Of a stretch of DNA of 64,000 nucleotides, positions 56,401 to 64,000 are shown piece by piece. The notes beneath the pieces are model-generated. The model searched no databases and was not told where the DNA came from. It saw only the letters and a list, made by a program, of their open reading frames with translations. Within the stretch, counting starts at the first letter, position 1. Each line of letters begins with the position of its first letter. The position numbers and the translations under genes were made by a program. The DNA is from Dichomitus squalens LYAD-421 SS1 (lineage: Eukaryota; Basidiomycota; Agaricomycetes; Polyporales; Polyporaceae), in assembly GCF_000275845.1 (NCBI RefSeq), contig NW_006766949.1, forward strand, positions 1-64,000, in the 5' to 3' direction.

Positions 56401-58308
56401 TGGTGAGTCTTCGGCCAGTTGAGAAGGGATTCCGTAGGCCTCTGCTGATCTGTCTGATAGCAGAGGACGCCAGCGAGCGACGTTACGACGGAGCGGCTGA
56501 AGAGTGGGAGTACCGCTACTTAATGGAGAGTGCAGAAGTTTCAGCGGACAGTCACAGCCATCATCCGCGAAGCACTCTTGCTCCCAAGTCTCGTGCGTAC
56601 ACCAACGCACGCAGAGAGTCTCACCGGTCGGATTCTCCACCCTGGTCAGTGCGTCATGATTGGGCCTGTCCTTTCCTCAGGTCTATAGGAGGTATCCGTC
56701 GTCGTAGCGGACGAATCTTCCTGGGATGTTGTCCTTTCAACTTTGGCGCAGTTGTATTGTGCACCGTGCGCTAGAATGTAGCGCAGAAGTCAGTATGGCA
56801 ACGGTTTGTCTATCCTCGCTGCCGCTTCATCCAGCGAAGGGAACTTCGAAGGGCGCCCTCATCGGCGTCAATCCTTCATTGAATATTTTGAGTTGTTGAT
56901 CGAGCGCTCTGAGGTACCTGGCGGTAAGTGCATGTTCTCATACTTTGTGCCAGCCGTGATTAGCGGCGTGGTAAGAGGCCCGAGTGGACGTCGGCAGCCC
57001 CAGGATGACTGAAATTACAGTGATGAAAACGTCCACGAAGTCCGAATCTTGGACTAATGACGGACGGGTAGTCGGCTGCTGCATAGACGTCCAGCAAGGT
57101 TGAACATTAGGTGTGGGGGTATCAGTCGACATCAGAGGACTCGAAGACATTCTTGGGCGGTTCCAAGCTGATGATACGCAAAAGGATCCGGGCATCGCGT
57201 AAGGCATGACGCCAGGACACCAGCTAGAAGGCCGATCCGCCATGGGTCGGCAGGAAGGCAGGACATGAAGGGAAGGCGTTGTGTTGCTGCTAGCGCGACG
57301 TTGCGATGAATGGGGTGGACGATGACCGAACTGGCCTCCGAAGGAGAGCAGATGTGCTTGGGGAATACTTAGCGTCCCGCCAGGGACGCGGGAGATCGGG
57401 GCCAAATCTTTGATAATTATTTGCTTCCGTTAGCTTAGCACTGATCTTGATTTTCGCCAGATCTCACGGTCGTAAAAGGTAACCGAGGGTTCTGGCGGTA
57501 GCGAGCCTGCAGGCTGCACTGGTCCCAGGGCCGCCGCGAAGGCGGGATCGACGCGCCTCAGGTTGCATTGGCAGCAGGTTGCAACGCTAACGCAAGAACC
57601 CTCAACTTACAAGGCTGCGTGGTCCGAAATGTAGGGACGCTGGGATCGCCATCGCTACGCACATGTGCGTGTGCGTGTGGCGCCTGTGAACGAAAAAGAA
57701 GACGAACTAGAGAACAGAACAACGACTCCTCAATAGAGCATGGCGGCTTGCGCAACATGGACCCAGTCGTTTCATCAGCCGCACCCCAATCGTCATTATC
57801 TACCTGGCCTCCCCATGCGCCTCCCGCCGCAACGTGAGTAGAGGAAGATGCAGGGAGAGTGTGTCAAATGCCGCGGGCAAGAGTAAAGCTGTCGAGGACA
57901 GCGACTCTCACCGGGGACATGCGCCTCTGGCTGATACGTAATTGGACGAGCAATATCATCGGCCGGGCGGTACGCACCAGCGTCCGTGACCTGGCGGTCA
58001 GCTGTGTCCCTTGCGGCGGGCCCTGGATTCTGTATCAGTGCATGCTTATCTGGCAAGAAATCCCGCCAGGCTTTGGCGAGAGTGCTTCCGCCGACGATTT
58101 GGGTAAGCGTCCACGGCGTAAACGCCACGCTTTCGGAGTTGGAGGCCCATTCGCACCCTCGTCCTCACGGCCGCTATAAGATGTATGTAATCTCCCACCA
58201 ATTCTCTATTTGCGACACCCCTCCTCCATCACTTCCCCGGCTCTCGAGTCACTCCCCTCTCCGTCCACAGCACATCCGTGAACATTTGCCGCATTCGGTC
58301 GCTCTGCC
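53416..58308. other. Gene-poor stretch with exon-like fragments
   Basis: Nearly 5 kb without a recognised gene. Several short frames have plausible splice borders, for example 54365-54460 (plus), which follows a TAG acceptor, encodes 32 acidic residues and ends at a GTGAGA donor. Around 56940-57405 (minus) a Ser/Pro-rich frame resembles a disordered N-terminus. No family could be named, and no transposase or reverse-transcriptase motif was seen. Confidence 0.4.
58175..58180 (+). promoter_or_regulatory. TATA-like box of the HMG-box gene
   Basis: TATAAG about 130 bases before the ATG at 58309, followed by a pyrimidine-rich leader. Confidence 0.4.
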
Positions 58309-59945
58309 ATGCCTGCTGAACGCGTTCGTCATGCGAAGCGCAACGCGGCCCAAGGTATGCACATCGCTCGTGATCGTCGCCGCCTACACGCATCTGTGAC
58401 TGATAACGTGCCTATCCAGATCCCCCGCTGACTTCCACTTTGTCAGTCGATCCTTCCGCCGCCGCGACAAGCATCGCGTTCGCCCCGAATGTCACCCCCG
58501 GCACGTTCAACGATCCCCCGAGCCCTACGGAGTCCAACGCGGAGTCGCTTCTCTTCCCTGCGAGCGAAGGCGGCACCGCAACACGCCGCGCCGCGCACGC
58601 GAAGAAGAAGCCCGAGAACCATATCCCGCGCCCTCCAAACGCCTTCATCCTCTTCCGCTCCTCGTTCATCAAGAACCAGCACGTCTCCTCCGAGGTTGAG
58701 ACCAACCACAGCACGCTATCCAAGATCATTGGTCTCACCTGGCAAAACCTACCTCATGAGGAGCGTCAGATCTGGCATGCCAAGGCCAAGGTCGCGCTCG
58801 ACGAGCACAAGCGCAAGTTCCCGCAGTATGCCTTCCGCCCGCTGCACACGAAGGGGAAGACCCCGACGGAGAAGCGCAAGGTGAGGGAAGTCGAGCCGAA
58901 GGACCTAAAGCGCTGCGCGAAGATAGCGCAGCTGCTTATAGAGGGCAAGAAGGGCGCAGACCTCGACGCTGCCATCCAGGAGTTCGACAAGAATCACGTA
59001 CCTGAGGTCGTCACTCGCTTCGAGGCTCCCATTACTGCTCGTCATTATCGTCGCTCCTCGTCCGCCCCTGCGCCCGACACCGAGCACTCGCATCCTCCCT
59101 CCGTCAAACAAGAGGAGGAAGCGTCTCCGCCCTCGACGCGCAAGGCCAAGGCTCGTTCTTCGAGTTCCCAGCCCGAGGCGTCGCGCTCGTCGCCGGCGTA
59201 TGAGTGTTCGACTCCCTCACCCCCCTCGGAGGCGGATACGGAGAGCGATTTCTATAGCTCTCCTTCGTCGCCATTTTCTCCCACCACAATCTATTCGCTC
59301 CCTCCCACCAATCCTTCATTTGTGAGTAGAGCGTCTGCGCGCCATTTCGTGCTCACGTCACATCTGAGCGCCATCACTGACGATCGCCTGTAGGATTTCA
59401 GCACATTCTCTTTCGACAGCGCCGACGCGACACCCGCGATGTCTTTCCAAGCCTGCGATCCGCTCGATCAGCGGAATACGTACGAGGTATACACACAGGA
59501 CTCACAAGAATCTTACGTCTCTGCCACCGAGATGTTTGATCCCCGATGCCTGACCGTCGACACGTCCTTCATGGACACCGACAGCTGGACTACCTCGTCA
59601 TCCCCCCTGTCGAGCATACCTGGGACGCCCCAGACCTACTCCATGGTACACACCCCTTGCGATCCCACGTCGGTCATGGAATCCTGCTTCAACCAAACAC
59701 TGAGCGACGTATTCGATCCGTCCGCGGAATTCTTACCTCAGCAGCAAGGGACACAACTCTATCCCGCGGGCGTACCCACGTACTGTACGCCAGCCTCCAT
59801 TGACATGGGGTACGGAACTCAGGACTTCGGAGGCGTCCCGCCGAAGGGAGATTTCTTCTCCTACGGGCGGCAGGCGCTTGAAGCCTCCGTGGACGCCGCC
59901 TTTGCGCCGACCTACCTGACATCCGTGTCCACGTTCGCGATGTAG
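58309..59945 (+). CDS. HMG-box (MATA_HMG-type) transcription factor
   Basis: Exons 58309-58354, 58420-59321 and 59394-59945; 499 residues. The HMG box spans about residues 85-160: Ile-Pro-Arg-Pro-Pro-Asn-Ala-Phe-Ile-Leu-Phe-Arg-Ser, Leu-Ser-Lys-Ile-Ile-Gly-x-x-Trp and Glu-Arg-Gln-Ile-Trp, the sequence-specific MATA/Sox-like class that bends DNA. A basic segment with Lys-Arg follows, then a Ser/Pro-rich region and an aromatic, acidic Ser/Thr-rich C-terminus that may activate transcription. Related Agaricomycete factors, such as Coprinopsis pcc1, act in mating and fruiting-body development, but orthology is not shown by this sequence. The tiny first exon (15 codons) is supported by a good GT-AG intron. 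No mating-type homeodomain or pheromone genes lie nearby. Confidence 0.88.
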
Positions 59946-62921
59946 GGAACGCTTCCTTTCGCGCGCCGCACTTACCACTCGTTATTCTGTTTATTGCTAT
60001 CTCATCCCGCTCGTGCTGTCTCGTCCAGTGGCCTCTCGCTCAGTCTCCGCCACCTTCATCCCACCCCTTCGGCATTCTGCAGGTGAGGTCGTCATCTAAT
60101 CACTGCTTGCGCTTTGCTTGTCTTGGATTATCGTCTCCGCTCCGTCAAATCTGTATAACACTGTATCATCACCCCCGGCGACGCGCCGCTCTGTATCAAT
60201 TATGTGCGGTCGCCCTCTGGTGGCGACCGCCTGCTCTGGTGGAGGTGTAGTAGTCAACGTCGTATACTCGGGACCATTGGCCGTACATCCACACTTACCT
60301 CGATAGGTTATTTTCGCGTCCCGGATTTTTATTCTGTAAATACTTCTCCCTCTTCCCGCCTGCCTGGCATCGGTTTCCCACACGGAGTCTACCTACCTAC
60401 CATTACTTACCAGCACGTCTCGCATGCGCTTTGCACCGTTATCTGCTCAGAATAGAGTACGTTTGCCCGATCTGTGAGACTGTCGTGCGATCCCGCGAGT
60501 CCGGACGCTGTTTGCGCCCCAATTTTGGCACGGTGCATGCGGACAGGAAGCCTGCCGGACGTAACTCTGCCCGCCAATTGGCGCCTGCGTTCCTGGTGCC
60601 AAAGCCCGCGGACCCAGAACGGGACGAAGGCGTGATTGAAAGCCCGGACGGGCCTCCGCCGCGCTGCGCGAGCACGCGGCCATCGTGCCCGGCCTTTCCC
60701 GCCCGCGTCTCCAATGTCAATGATTCCCTAAAGCTGTAAAGTTGTGTTTTATGTCAGCATCGCGGGCGCGCAGGGAGAGGCGTAAAGACATACGCTCGGT
60801 GTCGACGTTCCATCAGGAGCCTCCCATGAGCATTCTCTGAATCTCCGGAGGCGACTTCCACTCCGCCAGCACACGAGCATCAATCCGGCAAGAGCAACGC
60901 ACGGGCGATAATCGACGCACGTATGGAATACAAGGCATCGGCACACAGACGATCGCGATGCGCGCGATGAACAAGGGCACGGTGGGGCGCGCCCGAGCCT
61001 GTCGTTGTCAGGATGTATTCGCGGAGTCCAAGAGACGGAGATGGGAGGACAACATGCGTCTAGAACGCGCATCGATCGACGATGGAATGGTACGACACCG
61101 TCCCTTGTTCTTGGACGGGCGGGCGGCTGCGGATGTAGCGGGAGCGGAGAAATAAAGCTTGCCTCGTGCCCGGCATCGGTCCCATGCCCGCCAGAGCATG
61201 GGGCAGACGTTCCGAGGATTCCCTGCCAGGAGCATGTATGAGAACGAGTCTAGGCGATGAGAGATGCCAACTGGGGTGATCGGGATGCGAGAGTAGGCGA
61301 GGGCACGTCGCAGGGGGATGTACGTATGTTGGATAGTCGAGGAAAGACGATCGAATTCAGACGTAGGTTCGAATCCACATTGTGTATCAGTACCATCACG
61401 TCTGTATAGAAACTCTGAGGTTACCCACTGGATGCGAGAGGAGTAGGCGTAAAACTCACCACCAATGTGTCCACGTCAGACATCCAACACGATCAGACCA
61501 CCAAGGTGCTTGCTTGAAGAGTGACGATGGAGAGGAACATTGTATGTCAGCTCCGTGCACTTGCCCAGCTTTCAGGCAGAGGTTAGCACGAGCATGATGC
61601 TGCAGAGTATCATGAAAGGAGGCAGACCGTCAGGCGACTAAGCAACTGCTTCAATTCCGAAGGTCGGCTAGCGCATAGGCGGTGTGAATACTTGGAGAAG
61701 GCCGATGTCAACGACGAGTGTAAGGTGGTGATGATACCCGGGCGTTGGTCTACCGCGCTGACCGTTCCGAGACAGATGGTACGTCGTGCGACGAGCTCTA
61801 TAATGCGCCGATCTGGAACCTGTTGGACAAGCACAATTGAGGGGGGAGGGGCGGCGGGTGGGCAATATACCCACCCTTTTGAACACGCCACTGAAACGCG
61901 CGCGCAAGAGGGACGATCCCCCTAGCCCGACGAGCGCGCCCTTAGAGGCAGCGACGAGGGGGAAGCGAAGGGGAACGAGGCGGATTGTGGGCGTACTTAC
62001 CCATACACGAGGCTCTCAGGCGCACAAGCGCTTGATTTTCGAGAGTGCCACCCGGAACGTGTAAGAAAGTTCGACGGGTGGCACCGACCAAATGCGGAGC
62101 GCATTGTCTTGGAACCGTCTGTGCGCATCACTGAGTGGCACACAAACAGCATCCGTCCAAGTCAGACCTCATGAAAGCATCCTCAAGATTACTGCACTCA
62201 CTATAGCACACTAATTCTTAATAGCGGTAAAGGCAGCCACGAAGTGAGAGGAACTGAGGCACTTTGACCGATAGGACGTGAGACAGGAGTGTTATGAACG
62301 TGAGCATTAGCGAGGCGGGTGGTAGTGGACCCATATCGGCAAACAGACCGCGTCTTGTACTAGCACTGCCCTATCGGGTCGCGTCGATTCAAAGTAGCTA
62401 CCGAGGTCCTGGTTGATGCGGGCCCGACGACGGTTCAGTTGTCGATGGACGAACAAGACGAGGGAAGAGAGACGGTAATTGGTAGAGGAAGAGCAGCGGA
62501 GCCAACGAAGGTCATGCAGGCATCGCGACGTATAAGAGGAAGCGTCAAGATAAACGCCTCGGCGTGGTCGGAGAGTGTGGTCTATCACAACGAGGTGCTT
62601 GATGCTCGAATGCGGGCGAGGCGATCGAACATGCGGCTTCTGGTGAAGGAGGTGTGACGGAGTGCTAGCGGCCAGAATAGAAACAACCTTCGCAGCCTCA
62701 GGCCCGGCCTTCCCCATCGGGCGATGTGGCGTAGAACAGCGCGATGATAGAGGGGTGGGAGTCGAGCTACATGGACGGCGTTGCTACGTCTGCTGCAGAC
62801 TAACAGGACCCGAGGGGGCTGTCCAATTGCGACCGATTAGGGAAGCTATCATGCGGCAGCCACATGCCAAGCATTGGTGAGTTGTAAGGAAGAAGCATCC
62901 CAACCGCCAACATCTACTTAC
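59946..62921. other. Gene-poor stretch
   Basis: The 3' region of the HMG gene to about 60300, then no recognised gene. A frame on the minus strand at 62307-62717 is uninterrupted but has no signature. Near 61366 the bases GGTTCGAATCC resemble a tRNA B box, but no cloverleaf can be formed. Confidence 0.4.
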
Positions 62922-63155
62922 CTCGACAAAGAGGGGAGCCGGAAGCCGAGGGTCCTGCCACCTTCGAGGGGCGCGATCGCGCGCAACGTCGTCCGACAAG
63001 TTGGATCAAACCACAGGAGGAGCCCATACGGTGCGTCGTATACCGACTTGCTGTCTTTAAGTCGCGCATATATGCACTTCTGCACGTCTTTCTTGATGGG
63101 CCACTGTATCCTGTACTTCGCGATGTGGCCGCGTGGGTTCGTGATAGAGCCTGTA
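62922..63155 (-). other. Exon-like open frame of unknown identity
   Basis: A 78-codon open frame bounded by a CAG acceptor (right side) and a perfect GTAAGT donor (left side) on the minus strand. It reads as an ordinary globular sequence with alternating hydrophobic and charged residues (Lys-Tyr-Arg-Ile-Gln-Trp-Pro, Leu-Leu-Leu-Trp-Phe-Asp-Pro, Leu-Gly-Phe-Arg-Leu-Pro). An upstream frame about 63205-63370 may join it. No family recognised. It could be an internal exon of an unassigned gene extending over 62.3-63.9 kb, or a relic. Confidence 0.3.
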
Positions 63156-64000
63156 CTGCCTCCGTCCGAAAAAGCCAGTAAAACATTGGTGCATATACAT
63201 TGATGCGTACCAAGGTTTGACGTACTGTTCCTTGAGACGAATACAAGATGCCTCGAGACAATGCAAAGGCATGGGATCTGCCATTTGTTGAAGTTGCCAC
63301 GAGGAGAACACGACGCATGGTGAGTTCAACCGTCTCACGAACGTCTGTGAAGACGATGCCGGTGGTTGCAATCACCATATCGAGGCGCTCACATGCTATG
63401 CGCGCCGATGCACACCGTGAGGGACTATAGTACCTTGTCCTAGGCATAGACGCGGGTCTGACCTAAGGAAGAGGTGAAACCTGATACCCGTGCTGCAGCT
63501 GTCACGATGCGGCCTTGAGCTGGAGTTTACGGTTCGTCCTGAACAAAACAAGGAAGTTGAGTGCCTCTTAACGGGAAAAGACGCCTCGAGCGAGGACAGA
63601 GAGCGGCTTCATTCGTCTCCAACAGAAGAGAGGAATGGAGGATATACAGTGTCATGGAATAAGTGTCTGCATATGTTCCGAGAAAGCATGAGACGATAAT
63701 CAGAGGCGAGGCAATGAGGTATTTTGTGAGGGTATAGCAGGCTTACCTTGTACTCATGAGAAGCTTCATACATGTAGTACATATTGCATGAAGTACAGCC
63801 TCGGTGGACTAAAACCAACAACGGTGATGGTCGGTAAATGGAGGTCTTTCCCCATAAGACGCCCGAGCTAAGGAAAGCATCACTTCCGGCAAAATCCGGC
63901 CGGCCACTCCCAGCCAATCTCCATGAGACCCCGCGAGACGCGCACAGTGTGCACCTTCCTCGACTGCTCCAACAACATGGGCAGTCAGACAGTGTGGGTG
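63156..64000. other. Right end of window, no recognised gene
   Basis: Minus-strand frames around 63205-63370 and 63609-63917 are open but unassigned. They may be exons of the same unidentified gene as 62922-63155, possibly running off the window. Confidence 0.3.

Noticed and set aside
61340..61400. B-box-like GGTTCGAATCC suggesting a tRNA gene
   Set aside because: The flanking bases do not pair into a T stem, and no A box or acceptor stem fits.

Overview
The window is nuclear DNA of a filamentous fungus, most likely an Agaricomycete (mushroom-forming or wood-decay basidiomycete). Genes carry many introns, mostly 46-80 nt. Several genes belong to families I associate with Agaricomycetes: DUF6699-type proteins, a perilipin-like lipid-droplet protein, an SDS23-type CBS protein, a MATA_HMG-type HMG box and a TBC1D20/Gyp8-type GTPase-activating protein. 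There is no bacterial operon structure, CRISPR array, rRNA gene or convincing tRNA. Gene models were spliced by eye from reading frame, splice sites and remembered family patterns. Single-base exon ends can be wrong, but the total coding length is a multiple of three in every spliced model given.

0-25 kb is a loose, duplication-rich stretch. It holds a small Cys/His-motif protein, a 3-dehydroshikimate dehydratase, a disordered protein, an MFS sugar transporter with three micro-exons (12, 15 and 21 nt), three dispersed copies of a small Zn(II)2Cys6 regulator family (2.2, 13.7 and 20.0 kb), and one full-length carboxylesterase (22.1-24.3 kb) with two broken relatives (17.7 and 21.4 kb). The three regulators share an N-terminal motif ending in Tyr-Leu, followed at once by an intron, and a second intron directly before the first zinc-binding cysteine. 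They look like one local, apparently undescribed family.

25-45 kb is a compact housekeeping block: perilipin-like protein, SDS23, a 1051-residue DUF6699-type protein, the two halves of a Vps39/TGFBRAP1-type tethering protein, cystathionine gamma-synthase and a membrane-anchored Rab-GAP. The Vps39-like gene is the oddest item. Its N-terminal CNH half lies on the minus strand (35.9 to 34.2 kb) and its C-terminal half on the plus strand (36.8 to 39.6 kb). They are head to head, each with intact splicing, as if the 5' half of an ancestral gene had been inverted.

45-64 kb is sparser. Two DUF6699 genes, nearly identical in their second exon but divergent in the first, flank a gene of a recurrent fungal family of unknown function. 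Then come a RidA-like protein, about 5 kb with only exon-like fragments, an HMG-box transcription factor, and a gene-poor end with one unexplained exon-like frame.
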